Shown piece by piece: positions 35,551 to 47,194 of a DNA stretch of 64,000 nucleotides (positions are counted from its first letter, which is position 1; every line of letters begins with the position of its first letter). The notes beneath the pieces were generated by a model. It did no database searches. It had not been told where the DNA came from and saw only the letters and a list, made by a program, of their open reading frames with translations. The position numbers and the translations under genes are program-made. The stretch spans positions 124,026 to 188,025 of the forward strand of contig QKWP01000106.1 of assembly GCA_003550325.1 (NCBI GenBank), in the 5' to 3' direction. Source of the DNA: Gigaspora rosea. Taxonomy: Eukaryota; Glomeromycota; Glomeromycetes; Diversisporales; Gigasporaceae.

Positions 35551-35557
35551 GCAAATA

Positions 35558-35680
35558 CCAATTTCAAATTCCAAATTCCAAATCTATTCCAAATTCCAAA
35601 TCTATTCCAAATTTCAAATCCTATCCAATTCCAAATTTCAAATTCTATACAAATTTCAAATTCCAAATCTCCAATTCTAT
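35558..35680. repeat. Minisatellite of AATTCCAAAT-type units
   Basis: About twelve imperfect copies of a 9-11 bp CAAATTCCAAAT/CAAATCTATTC unit. Confidence 0.85.
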
Positions 35681-35689
35681 TTAATGACT

Positions 35690-36170
35690 TCTTGCAAAGT
35701 GCTAGAGAGTTAAAATTGGTATTTTTGTAAAGTACCAGAAAAGTCAAATTGTTTTCTTGCAAAGTTCTAAAAGAAGTAAAGGATAAATAAAATAAATTAA
35801 AATTAAAAAAATAAGTAAAAAAAAAGAAAACAACAAAAAACAAAAATGTAAACAAACTAAATAAAAAAATAAATGAAGCTCCAAATCTCCATTTTTCTGA
35901 ATGTGATCTTGCAATTCAGAAATCGTCGAAGGTTTTTGCAAAGTACCAGAATAAAAAAATTAATAAAAATAAAACAAAAAAACAAAAACAAAAAACATAA
36001 AATAAAAAAATAAATAAAGTGAAACCATGTAAAAACTTGCAAAAACTTGTGAAAACTTGTGTTCTTGAATTTCGAAATTGCTAAAGAAATTAGTTGTGTG
36101 TTCTTGCAAAGTATTGAAAGGCTGCGCAAAGTGTCTAAAAGTCATTTGATTTCTTGCAAAGTGCTAGTAG
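35690..36170 (-). repeat. Repeat with recurring CTTGCAAAGT motif (relative at 39915-40130)
   Basis: CTTGCAAAGT-like words recur every 40-100 bp (35690, 35755, 35935, 36105, 36152). Open minus-strand frames here and the plus-strand frame at 39874-40143 give similar hydrophobic peptides sharing FFTYFFNF and NSFETLQEN-like blocks (TSFRTLQEN here). Both copies are thus one repeat family; whether it ever encoded protein is unclear. Confidence 0.6.
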
Positions 36171-37377
36171 TAAGGGAAGTGCAGTAAATTACGTGATTAG
36201 GGTTTACATAGATCCTGACCCCCCTAGTGATAGGACTATTGACCAATTAAATTTTATAATATTTAAAAAAATTCAAAAACCTCTTTGACCTGAAAATAAG
36301 TTACCCCATAATCGACAAAAGTCACTACATAGTAAAGTCTAAATTTTACTAAAAAATCGAAAAAATTGATTAAGTAAATAACCTTATTCAGCAGATCAAA
36401 ATACACTTATCACAAAATTTTTATGTGCATTGGAGAATTTTTTATTAATTGACATTTGATTTTTACATTCGATAGAAAAATTAAAATTTTTTAAAAAAAT
36501 ATATTTGCCCCACAATTGACAAACATTGCTACATAGTAAAGTCTAAATTTTACTAAATAAATCGAAAAAAATCGATTAAGTAACCTTATTCAGCAAATCA
36601 AAATACACTTTTCACAAAATTTTTATAAGCATTAGAGAATTTTTTATTAGAGTAAATTTATTCATTGCCCATGCAATGCGCCTTATATGTCGCTCTCCCA
36701 ATCAAATTTCAAGATCAGGTGTAATGTTACATAATCAAGAAATTCAAAACAAATGTTCGTTTTGTCAAAAATCGTCTATAACTTACAATTGAGTATATAA
36801 ATTACTCTTAGGATTCTAACAAAAAACATTTCTTGCAAAATTTTACTGTAAAAACCCCCTTCTCGCCTATACACACAATCTATTACCTCACCCTAACCCT
36901 ATCCAATGAAAAACGGGTTATTTTAATTGTTTTGATTTTACGTTACATCTGATTTTATGATCTATAGCAGGTGTGACAACATCGCACGTGCGATGTATAA
37001 ATTATTTCTTTTTATTAATTGACTTTTGATTTTATGTTTAACGGAAATATTAAATTTTTAAAAAAAATATTCGCCCCACAATCGACAAACGTTGATACAT
37101 AGTAAAGTCTAAATTTACTAAGCAAATCGATTAAAATCGATTAAGTAACCTTATTCAGAAGATCAAAATACACTTACTACAAAATTTTCATAAGTATTAG
37201 AGAAATTTTTATTAATTGACGTTTGATTTTTACGTTCAACAGAAAAATAAAATTTTTTAAAAAAATATATTTGACGAACACTTCAATATCATTGGTTATT
37301 TAAACTATATATATATATAGGATGTGATAGATGGCGGACCCCCCCTAGAAAATTACGTGATTTACTATACTTCCCTA
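36171..37377. mobile_element. Inverted-repeat element containing tandem P3 units
   Basis: The left end AGGGAAGTGCAGTAAATTAC and right end AGTAAATCACGTAATTTTCT (inverted) share AGGGAAGT, AGTAAAT-ACGT and a GACCCCCC block. Inside are three copies of a roughly 210 bp unit (36313, 36521, 37085) with ACATAGTAAAGTCTAAATTT and TTATTCAGCAGATCAAAATA. The second unit is interrupted at 36650-37008. No clear target duplication. Confidence 0.6.
36650..37008. mobile_element. Short element with 9 bp target duplication (Mutator-like?)
   Basis: 359 bp flanked by TTTTTATTA on both sides (36641-36649, 37009-37017). Its imperfect inverted ends each carry a small palindrome (CATTGCCCATGCAATG and CATCGCACGTGCGATG). 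A 9 bp duplication fits Mutator-like elements. It splits a P3 tandem unit. Non-coding. Confidence 0.65.
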
Positions 37378-38016
37378 AAGTGTAAAAATAAAATAAAAAA
37401 AATTAAAAATAAAAAAAATAAAATAAAAAAAAAACAAAACAAAACTAAAAAAAATAAAACGAAACCAAAAAAAAAACAAAAGAAGAATGAAAAAACAATG
37501 TAAAATTGATAGAAGATCTAAATTATAAAAAAAAATAAACAAAGATCTAATCTAATCTTGTAGTACAATCATCAAAAATCATTGAAATATTTCGAAAATA
37601 TTAGTCAAACACATCTTTGATATGATCCAGGTTACAGATCTACTGATTTACTCAGTCCTAAAATATTTCGAAAGTATTTGAAATATTAAAATGAAAAAAG
37701 AAAAAAAAAGAAAAAGAAAGAAAGAGAGGGGTAAAAGATAAGAAAGGAGTAAAAGGGAGAAAGGGTAAAAGAGAGAGAGGTAAAAATTAAGCAAAACGGT
37801 CTTTTTTTTTTTTTTTTTTAAGTTTTTTTGTACATTTTATGGAATATATATTTATGATCTATGGTAGCTTATGAATCAAATAGGATTAAGAAATTTTGAA
37901 CTTTTTTTTTTTTTTTACCTTGTAATTTGGGTTGAAATTTTTATGACAGGTATGTAATCATTAAAGATCTATTATAATCGATTATAAATATATAATGATT
38001 TAATATAAAAAATAAT
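37378..38016. other. Low-complexity A- and purine-rich region
   Basis: A-rich tracts at 37385-37500, a polypurine stretch of GAAAG/GGTAAAAG units at 37690-37790, then T runs at 37801-37819 and 37902-37916. No gene. Confidence 0.6.
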
Positions 38017-38260
38017 ATGGGGTCTTTGCCTTGAAAATGATCTTATAGGGCTATATAGATCTTATGAATAAAAATTAAAATTTCTAGCTATTCAGTAATC
38101 CAATTCAAACAAACTTTTTTTTATTTTGTAGAGCTTAGTGAGTTTTACAAAATAAAAAAATGTTTATTTGAATCAGATTACTGGGTAGCTAGAAACTTTA
38201 ATTTTTATCTATACGATCTACATAGTCCCGTAAGGTCATTTTCAAGGCAAAGACCCCATA
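38017..38260. repeat. Foldback palindrome
   Basis: Arms of about 105 bp starting ATGGGGTCTTTGCCTTGAAA and ending in its inverse, with a loop of about 30 bp around 38140. Non-coding. Confidence 0.85.
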
Positions 38261-38580
38261 TATCAATTATAGATATATATCGATTTTAATCCAATTAATT
38301 AATATATAATGATATTTTATAATCGATATAAAACGATTAAGTATTATATATTGATTAATATTTATATATAAAATTTGTTGATAAAGCTAGTTGAAAGTTT
38401 GTAAATAATTATTTTAAAGCATTATTTATATGTTAAAAAAAAACTGAATTTCTAACAAATATAATAATATATAATAAGTAATAGTTAAGAGCACTAAAAA
38501 AATTTTTTTTTAAAAAAAATAAAAGCAAACAAATTACAGTATATTTACTAATATTAATAGTTAAATATTTTTATATACTA

Positions 38581-39389
38581 CAGTAGGGGAACATAATATT
38601 GTGGACACTTTTTAAAAATTTGTACAAAGCTAAATATGTAAGATATGAAGCTAAAAATGAAAATATAAATTCTTCAAATCTATATCTTTCAAATAAAAAA
38701 AAGTTTAAAAAATTCTATCCAATAGTTTTTAAAATAATTAAGCTTAAGTAAAATTTAGAATTTTATATAAGTATGATTTTCTATATTTTACTATATTTTA
38801 ATAGTAATTAGACTTATTAAATATAGTAATATATAAACTTAATTTTTTATCAAATAAACTAGCAATTTTTTTAAATAAAATTATTTAGTATAACAAATTA
38901 TATATATTCTGAAAATTTTATAATTTTTTGAAAAAAATTTATTAAATTACTATATATAGTAATAAAATTACAATTTTTAGCAGTTTATTAATTTTAAATT
39001 AAATAATTTATCTTTTATATTTACTAATGTATTTAACTTAAAATTATTTTAAAATTTCTAAAAATTTAGAATTATACATAATTTGTTATGCTGAACAAAT
39101 TTCACTTAAAAAAAAGGGTTGTTTTACTTAATAAAAAATTAACTTTTAATATATAGCAATTATGACAACTAAGTTTTAAAAAATTACTATTTTCATACTT
39201 GTGTAATATTGCACAATATTTTATAGTTTAATTATCTTAAAAAGTACTGCATAGAATTTTATGATCTTTTTTTTTATTTAAAAAATATAGATTTAAAGAA
39301 TTTATATTTTAATTTTTAGCTTTATATCTTACATATTTAGCTTTGTACAAATTTTTAAAAAGTGTCCACAATAATATGTTCCTCTACTG
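38581..39389. mobile_element. Long palindromic TA-flanked element
   Basis: 809 bp with ends CAGTAGGGGAACATAATATT and CAGTAGAGGAACATATTATT and TA on each side (38579-38580, 39390-39391). The arms stay similar for several hundred bases, so almost the whole element folds on itself. TA target and CAGT ends fit Tc1/mariner. The word ATATTGTGGACA also occurs in the 14.4-15.7 kb structure. Non-coding. Confidence 0.8.
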
Positions 39390-39568
39390 TAAATATAGTA
39401 TCGATACAATCTCAAAAAATTTGGTTTATCTATCAATATTAATATAATCTAATACTAAAGTACTTGTAAATTTGACAAATTTGTAGAAGTTACATAATTA
39501 TTGCTATTGAATTTGAAATAGAGCAAATATAATTGAATATAAGGAATATGAGTGAATATAAGCAAATA

Positions 39569-39909
39569 TGGGGTGTTACGTATTAAAGCAGCCCTTTTTT
39601 ACATATATTTTATTTTGAGATAATTGAGTTTAATCATTTGTTTTGATTTTCGGACTGATCCAGGATTAATTAAATTTCACGATTTTGATTGGTTAAATGT
39701 AACAGGTGACTATCGGGTAATCTCATGATGTGTTGGCCTCACGCGGCCTCATGTAATTTTTCTTTCACAATTATCTTGATTTTTTATTATGCAAATCGAC
39801 TTTCATTTATAATTGAAAAATATTGATTATATCAAAATTTATATAAATCTAATGAAAACTCATTTTTCAAAAATTGCAAAAAAGGGCTGTTTTAATACGT
39901 AACACCCCA
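39569..39909. mobile_element. MITE with GGGGTGTTACGTATTAAA ends
   Basis: 341 bp with inverted ends TGGGGTGTTACGTATTAAA and TGGGGTGTTACGTATTAAAA and a TA/TATA target. The interior holds CCTCACGCGGCCTCATG. Non-coding, probably Stowaway/mariner type. Confidence 0.75.
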
Positions 39910-40920
39910 TATAATAGTTTATTTTTTTTTTGTTTTTGTTTTTTTTCGTTAGTTTTTTCAGGTTTGTTTTTTACTTATTTTTTTAATTTTATTTTATTTT
40001 ATTTATTCCTTAATTCTTTCGAAACTTTGCAAGAAAACGACCTACATTTTCTGGCACTTTACAAGAATACTTATTCTAACTTTTCCAGCACTTTGCAAGA
40101 AATAGCAAATATGAGAAATATAAGTGAATATAAGCAAATATAAATGAATATTAGCAAATATAAAAAATATAATAGTTTATTTTTTTTTGGTTTCATTTTT
40201 TTATTTTTTTTTGGTTTTATTTTTTTTGGGTTTATTTTTTTGTCGTTTTTTATAATAATATATAATAAAATATATAATATTTAAAATATAATATATAATA
40301 ATAATAAATAAAAAGAGTGTGGCGACTTAGAGAAGTTGCCAGGTTGTCGCACCCCCAAGCGACAGGTCAAAAGTTTGAATCCCACTGGTGACGTTTTGAA
40401 AAATAGGCCTGTGTTACGGTGACTGTGGCTCAAGATCGGTTGAGTAAATATACCTGTAATCTTGGTTACACCATCTTGAATGGAAGCTTCTAAGCGAATT
40501 GGTGTACTATTACACTGACAAATCCAGGAAACCGGAAAAACAGAAACCTCTTGGCAAATCCTGAGTAAGGAGGTAGATGGACGGCTACGACGGTGCTACC
40601 GGAAGAGATAGGTGCCGGGCCAGATGACAAACCTTACGAGGGTTGTAGTAGGTGATATTAGCGGTTCACAGAAATCCGGACTGCGAGTATATGGGTAAAG
40701 CCGTAGTGTCGATCACTAAAAGAAACCGTACGATTAATTGTGTGGGACATGTATCGTTCTGGTAAATTCTATGTCAACCGGTTTGTTTGGTATAGTGCAG
40801 CAGGTCGTGCCTGGGAATTCACCCAAAAGATGTGTCATGCTGGGTAATGTCGGAGGTTAAGTATTAGGGGATTGATGGGCTTAGCGGATAATCAGAGGAT
40901 TTAAATTAGGCAATTCCCGT

Positions 40921-42690
40921 TAGTGCTCCTAGGTTCGGTTCGGGTCCGGTCCGGTTCGAGTTCGGTCCGGGATCGAACTGAACTCGAACTCTAGATTTTA
41001 CCAATTTCAAACTTCGAACCAGATTCAAACTCAATTATAAGTTCGGTCCGGGTTCGGTCCGAAGTTTGCAAACTAGTTTGAGTCCGAATATGCTCCTATC
41101 AAACCGGACCGAATCAAACTTCAAACTTTCTAGTCCGAAGTTTGAAAAGGTCCGAAAGGTTTTTTTGTGGCTTAGCTCATTATATGCATAACCGGATTCG
41201 ATAAAATTAAAGTTAAAATTTTTATATTAGATAAAAATAACACTAATATAGTATCCAGTAGTGTTCTGACCCGTGTAAGCCGGGTTGAATTATGGCCCAC
41301 CCGGGTGGTCAACCCGCGGGTCACCCGCGGATCACCCATGGGTCAATAATGGTAAATGACTTGAAATGACCCAAATGACTCAAATGACTGGTGATCAGTC
41401 ATTGGGTCATTTCAAAAACCCGATGACCTGTTATGGTCATTTGAAATTATCTATTAAAAATTATATATGTTTAACCGGGGAAATTCCCGGTTACACATGC
41501 CTGCAGGTATATATAGTGAGGGAAAAAAATGGTTATTTTTTTTTTATAGTGCTATTTCGTAGTTGCTGTCGTCGTCGTCGTGGTGTTGAGTTGGTGTCGT
41601 CGTTGGTGTCGTCGTTGGTGCGCCATTGGTGTCGTAATTAGTGCCGTTGGTTTCGTAATAATTAGGTTTTAGTTGTGGTGCACTTTTCATGTTTCACTTT
41701 TGTTGTTGCGTACGGTAAGTAATGACATTGGGATTTTTTATAGTCGCGCTTTGGACTGTCGTTTCGTCGTTTGCTGATGAAGCCGGAATTGGTGCTTCAT
41801 CTTGATAAGTATAGACTTTTTTTTTTGTAATATTACAATTTCTTCTTTCACTAACTAGTTTTCTTTTTGCAGCTGTGTCATTTATTTGTATTCGATATTA
41901 CTGTTTCTTTGGATCGTCGTTCGTTGGTGATGTCGTATATAGTTCGCCCTTTTGTGAAGCCGTCGTTTGCTAGTGATCTGGTATCACCTATTTTCTGGAG
42001 GCGTCGTTTACTGGTGGATGAAATTATGCGTGGTTCTATGGAGCATTGTTTGCTGGGCAGCCATGTTAGTAGCCTTGGAGTTTAGTTTAGGGTCAGGGAG
42101 AACGATTATGTTAGCGGTTAGGTTAGTTTTAGATAAATTGTATTATTGAGATGATTAATAGACTTGGAGTTTAGTTTAGGGTAGGTTTAGATAGATTGTA
42201 TTTTTCGAGATGATAAATTTTAATAAAAAATTTGTATATATCGATATAAGTAATTATGATGTAAATGATTATTATATTTTTTACTAATAAACTGATTTTG
42301 TATATTATTGGTTGATATGCGGATCGGAACTTCCTTTTTTTTTTAGAATTAGACTGTCCACCTGCGGGTGACCCGTAGCAAAATTTTTCTATTACCTAGT
42401 GTTCACCCGGGTGACCCGTAGCAGAATTTTTTTTATTACCTAGTGTTCACCCGGGTCATCCGGGTGGCCCACCCGCGGGTGACCCGGGTTGGGATTTTTG
42501 TGACGGGTCAGAACACTATTTGGTATATACTATTCGGACTCCGAACTAGTTTGCAAACTTCGGACCGAACCCGGACCGAACTCAAACTTGACTAAAAAGT
42601 TTGAAACAAAAAGTTTGAGTCCGGTTCGAAAATCGAACCAGACTCAAACTTGACAAAAGTTCGGTTCGGTCCGGTTTGGTAGGAGCCCTA
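40921..42690. mobile_element. hAT-like element inside the SINE
   Basis: 1770 bp with ends TAGTGCTCCTAGG and TAGGGCTCCTACC (inverted), flanked by the perfect 8 bp duplication ATTCCCGT (40913-40920, 42691-42698). About 200 bp at each end is packed with GTTCGGTCCGG/CCGGACCGAAC words. The centre is occupied by another element (41259-42521). No transposase. Confidence 0.88.
41259..42521. mobile_element. Inner element with AGTGTTCTGACCCGT ends
   Basis: Inverted ends TAGTGTTCTGACCCGT. Subterminal regions are full of GACCCGGGT and CACCCGCGGGT palindromes. The interior has a TCGTCG/GTCGTCGTTGGTG tract (41570-41640) and two open stretches (41366-41641 and 41867-42085) without recognisable domains. The target duplication is unclear. 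Its ends resemble those of the hAT at 22209-23370 in word content, so it is probably a relative. Confidence 0.65.
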
Positions 42691-42979
42691 ATTCCCGTAG
42701 TTGGGTTGCAGGTATGGCAGCTAGTGTGGAACCTTAGGGCGGACCACTTAAATTAGATACCAAAAGTGTACATGTGGCTAGTTGTATTTTCGTTACTGCT
42801 GTAAAGTACGTCATATCTTAAGAATCCTAATAAACACTTGTCGGCGAGACTGCTAAGTTTAAAAAAAAAATAATAATAATAATAATAAATAAAAACAATA
42901 AAATTTTATATTAAATTGTGAAAACTTGCAAATATTGTATAATAATTTAAAATATTATATAATAATAATAAATAAAAAA

Positions 42980-43870
42980 TGGACGATCATCTGGACCAAC
43001 TTTTCCACGACAACCAAACTGTAGAAATCTATAGATAATATGCAACCTCTTACTACAAAACTTCTTTTGGAGTATTCGGGAACAAGAGTTCTACTCGGGC
43101 CAACTAAAAAAGAGCTAAAAAAGAAGTCTTGGGATAGTTCTCCCTGGAGTAAAACACAAAAACTATCAAATAGTAGTTGGTTACTGAGTAACCAGAAGTC
43201 TTTGTTATCAAGTTCAACCGTTTTTGAACTTTATGAAAGCTGCATATTTTTCTGTAGACTACAAAACTTATATAGTTTTAAACCCACGAAACAAGTTGGA
43301 TCTCTTGGAACTTTCCTTGTCCTTTTGGTTTTTTTCGAAATTTCGACAAAGCGGGCATTCTGGCTTTCTCCTCCAAAAGATCAACAATGTTTACTTCCAC
43401 CAATTTGGAAATGCAGCTACCATATTGGAATGAAGTCACAAGTGGATTTCGGCCTTCCAGAATAAACAACAAATGACATATGTTTGAGGAAACCTTGTAA
43501 CAAAATTTCGTTCTAGAATGTTCTTATAGCCGTAGTTTCTTTTACACACCTATCTCTACAATTTTTTTAGGTTAGAGGCCATTTTTTCTAGTAATAGTTT
43601 TTTGCCTACATATGATAATTTGAGTTTAATTAAAGTAGAAACTACTTTTTTTAGTATCATGTAATTTTTAAAATAGTTCACTTGGTGCCAGGTCTTAATT
43701 GACCTGAGGCCTTGCTTTTTTTTTTCCTATCATTTGTTTTCTCGTTTTTTTTTTGTTTTCTCTTTTTACTTTTTACCACTTTTCTCATTTTGCCCTTAGT
43801 AGTTTAGTTTTTTCCTCCCACTTCCAAGGATATTTCTTCCGGGAAATGCCCTTGTATAGTGGAGTGAGGC
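42980..43870 (-). repeat. Interspersed repeat, copy 2 (inverted relative of 33230-34290)
   Basis: The less damaged copy. In one minus-strand frame (about 43300-43000) a peptide containing FCVLLQGELSQDFFFSSFL and YSKRSFVVRGCILS is readable. A shifted counterpart exists in copy 1, hinting at an ancestral coding region I cannot name. An overlapping 141-codon plus-strand frame (43040-43465) is probably its shadow. Confidence 0.6.
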
Positions 43871-44199
43871 TGATAGACTAGTCGGTGTCTCCTGAGATGC
43901 TGTGCGGCGATTCGCATTTGGTTTAGTTTAGCTAAATCGGATGATGCCTATGCTGTATTATTCTTTGTCTAATGAGTTTGAACTATTTTTTTTTAGTAGT
44001 ATAATAAAATCAAAGAGGTTGTATTTGGCGAGTTTTGCCTAAGAGGAAAAAATAAATAAATAAATAAAAAAATAAAATTTTATATTAAATTGCAAAAATT
44101 TGCAAAAACTTGCAAAAACCTGTAAAATGTTTAAAAATTTGCAAAAAGTATAATTATGTGAATATAATAATTATTAATTAATATCATATCAGATATATA
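43871..44199. other. No gene seen
   Basis: Spacer with repeated TTGCAAAAA words (44085-44155). Nothing else supported. Confidence 0.5.
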
Positions 44200-44475
44200 T
44201 CGATTAATATCTATATTATTGGCAAATTTTATATATAGATATATATTGATTACTAACCAGGTAAGATGTATATCGATACTAAATAGTCCTGCTGATTTCT
44301 ATAGATAATGATATTAATCGATGTATATCTAATAATCAGATATATATCGATTACTATCACTATCAATAGAAATCGGCAAGGGTATTTAGTATCGATATAT
44401 ATTTACTCGGTTAGTAATTGATATATATCTATCTGGTTAGTAATCGATATATATCTATATATAAAATTTGCTGAT
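44200..44475. repeat. Foldback repeat rich in ATCGATATATAT
   Basis: Imperfect palindrome centred near 44340. GATATATATCGATTA and its inverse occur six or more times, with the paired words ATAGTCCTGCTGATTTCTAT and ATAGAAATCGGCAAGGGTAT in opposite arms. Confidence 0.7.
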
Positions 44476-44828
44476 GGTTTTCTTATTTTTTTTTATACAA
44501 TAACAAATTGGTATATCAATTTGCAATTACTTATATACTAAAGCTTAAATCTGTATAAGCACGAAATAATGTCCAGGGCATTAGATATCTCTAAAATAGA
44601 ATATGTAGCTTCAATTACCACTTATGGGCATCCTGAATTAATATGCATCTCTATAAATAAATAAATAAAAATAAATGAATAAAAAGTGCTTCAGAATAAG
44701 TTAATATTAAGTAAATCTATTTTTACTTTAACAAAGGTTATTCTTTAGAAGCCAAAAATCGCTTACTTAGTATCAAATCCAGTTCTAAAATACTTTTTTA
44801 TTCGTATTGCAAATAAAACTATTTATTA

Positions 44829-45638
44829 GGGGGCATCTATAAATAACGTTATGTACCCCCAGTGTTGTCATGGGACACGGACACGGACGGCGGACAGTCC
44901 GGGACGGGACGTCCGGGACATGTCCGCCCAGAATTTTTTTTGTCCCGGACATTTTGCGACTCAACACGTGATCATCTACCAATAAAATTCGTATAATTCC
45001 GCAATTTGATTGGTTTTATCCAGTGGACATGTATCATGTTGGGACATTATTGCGGACATGTCCCGGTCGTCCCGTCCCGGACTGTCCGTGTTCCTGAAAA
45101 ATCAGCGGGACAATGTCCGTGTACAACACTGTGTACCCCCTCATAGTAGCGCTGTACCCCCTTCTACTATATAAAAAAATTTTTCAAAATCCGTATGTTT
45201 ATATATAAAATTTTACAAAAACTTGAATATATTGTGACACAGTAATCCGATTTGGATGATTTAGGTACCATTCGATTCGTTTCAGTGAGACGAATCCAAT
45301 AATACCAAAATCATTTCATCTGGACCACTGGATCAATAGTTATTCACAAAAAACCATTAATTTTTTAGTAATTTTATAAGAAAACATAATAACCAATAGT
45401 ATTTGGCCAATAAAATTTGATCCAGTGATCAAAATAAAATGAAATTGGTACCATTCGACTCCTCTCACTGAGACGAATCGAATGGTACCAAAATCATTAA
45501 ATTTGGACCACTGGTTCAATTTTTGGCCAATTTTTTCTAAAAAAATTATGTTATATTTTTTTGACCCCCCTAATTATTGAGAAAAACGTTATCGGTCGTC
45601 CAACCCCCCTCTTGTATAACGTTATTTATGGATGCCCC
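44829..45638. mobile_element. Element family P2, copy B (Harbinger-like), with nested hAT MITE
   Basis: Ends GGGGGCATCTATAAATAACG and GGGGCATCCATAAATAACG (inverted) with TTA on both sides (44826-44828, 45639-45641). The 3 bp TTA target fits PIF/Harbinger. Two internal GTTTCAGTGAGACGA / CTCTCACTGAGACGA cores lie at 45280 and 45455. A 272 bp element (44860-45131) sits just inside the left end. Non-coding. Confidence 0.8.
44860..45131. mobile_element. Small hAT MITE nested in P2 copy B
   Basis: 272 bp with ends CAGTGTTGT and ACAACACTG and the perfect 8 bp duplication TGTACCCC (44852-44859, 45132-45139). The ends carry repeated GGACACGGACA/GTCCGGGAC words. P2 copy C lacks it at the corresponding place (46685-46700), which confirms insertion. 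Confidence 0.9.
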
Positions 45639-45641
45639 TTA

Positions 45642-46439
45642 TAGTTAGTGTTATAAATATATAGTATTGGAACAAATATAATTTTTTTTAATCGGCCAAT
45701 TATGGTAAGGGACGTACTATTTATTACATAATATTTTTTACTTAGTAGCCACCTCTACCAATATATAGTGTGATTATTTTATCTAATTCTGATTGATTAA
45801 TATAATATATAGACAAAATCACTATCTCTGACCATATATCCATGGTAAAAATTATGTAATAAATAGCATGCCCCTAATCATAGTAGACTTTTTTCTGGTT
45901 GGCTAATTTTGTAGATTATTTTGTCCTGTTGCAAAATCTAATTGGCTAAACAAAAGGAATATATTTATCTGTTATAGTGTGTGCAGTCTAATTACATCAA
46001 ATATTTTATATAAAACATTGTTTCAAAATAATATGCAGATCAATTAATTAATGCACAGGTAGCATTATTTCATGCTTGTATAGTAGTAATATTAAAAATT
46101 TTTTGATAAAATAAAATATATAGCAATTAATAAATATATTAAATATGCAACAAATAATATAGTACAGAATACTATAAACCAATATCTTTTTGTATATATT
46201 TTACAAAAATTAATATAACTTAAAAATAAAAAAAAATTTTTAAAAAAATTTTTAGCTAATTTGTAGCTTTAAGAGTAGAGTGTACATAAATAATTTATTA
46301 TAAAATATGCGTTACAAATTTTTTATATAGCAGATTATATAGTAAACACAACTCTGATTAGATAATTATCTGTTTTGAAAAATAATAATATTATTATTTT
46401 TTATATAACTCTAGCAAATTTAAAGCCCCTTAGCAATTT
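45642..46439. other. No gene seen
   Basis: AT-rich. An imperfect inverted repeat around 45700-45890 (GGGACGTACTATTTATTACA against TGTAATAAATAGCATGCCCC) suggests a short foldback element of about 180 bp. Confidence 0.5.
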
Positions 46440-46510
46440 TTTTTAATTTTAATGGTGAGATCTTGCTCTTATCTTTATTAAATTTAATGAAAACTTTTTA
46501 CAGTTGGAAA
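46440..46510 (-). mobile_element. 5'-truncated remnant of a LINE 3' end
   Basis: On the minus strand this matches the 3' tail of the main LINE at about 700-770 (GTAAAAAGTTT, TTAAATTTAATAAAGATAA). 5' truncation is typical of LINE insertions. Confidence 0.55.
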
Positions 46511-46662
46511 ACCTCTTAGCAAATTTAACTATATAAGAAAATATATTTTTTTAAAATCATACAATTTCTAAAGATTTTACTACTATAAATAGAAGGTTTA
46601 TTCTATATCTGATTTATTGCCCAATTTTGGTAAAAATTGATAGTAGTTTAAAAACTTTTATT

Positions 46663-47194
46663 AGAGGTATCAATAAATAATGTTATATACCCCCATATAG
46701 TAGCACTTGACCTCCTAGACTATATAAAAAATTTTCAAAATTTGTATATTTATATATATAATTTTACAAAAACTTGAATATTTTGTGATACCGTGATCTG
46801 ATTTAGATAATTTAGGTACCATTTAATTTGTCTTAGTGAGATGAATCCAATGATACCAAAATCATGTCACTTGGATCACTGGATCGCAAGATATTCACAA
46901 AAAGCTGTTGGTTGTATAGTAATTTTATAAAAAAGATATGACTAATAGTATTTGGCCAATAACTTTTGATCCAGTAATTCAAATAAAATGAATTGGTAAC
47001 ATTCGACTCCTCTCACCAAAATGAATCAATAATATCAAAATTATTAAATTTGGACCACTAGATCAGTTTTTAGACAATTTTTTCCAAAAAAATTGCATTA
47101 TATTTTTTTGGCCCACTACTTATTAGAAAAAATGTTATATTTCATCTAACTCCTTTTCTCTCTCTTGTATAACATTATTTATGGATGCTCCTTT
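46663..47194. mobile_element. Element family P2, copy C
   Basis: Ends GAGGTATCAATAAATAATG and GGAGCATCCATAAATAATG (inverted), with two internal decayed GTCTTAGTGAGA cores (46833, 47018). It gives the uninterrupted state for the MITE in copy B. Non-coding. Confidence 0.75.

Larger units (their letters stand above)
40314..42870 (+). mobile_element. tRNA-derived SINE (family 2), copy 1, split by a hAT element
   Basis: The head 40314-40395 is tRNA-like, with an A-box-like TGGCGACTTAGAGAAG, a long variable-arm-like segment and the B-box AGTTTGAATCC. A body of nearly 700 bp follows and the copy ends in A10 then (TAA)n at 42861-42890. AATAATAAATAAAAA on both sides may be its target duplication. The nested element 40921-42690 interrupts it after 607 bp; the body resumes at 42699. 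A second copy lies at 62586-63306. Confidence 0.85.

Noticed and set aside
41366-42149. Genes inside the inner element at 41.3-42.5 kb
   Set aside because: Frames are short and overlapping, with a TCGTCG repeat and no recognisable domain.
43040-43465. 141-codon plus-strand ORF as a gene
   Set aside because: It lies in a dispersed repeat whose opposite strand is more coding-like; the counterpart in copy 1 is not open.
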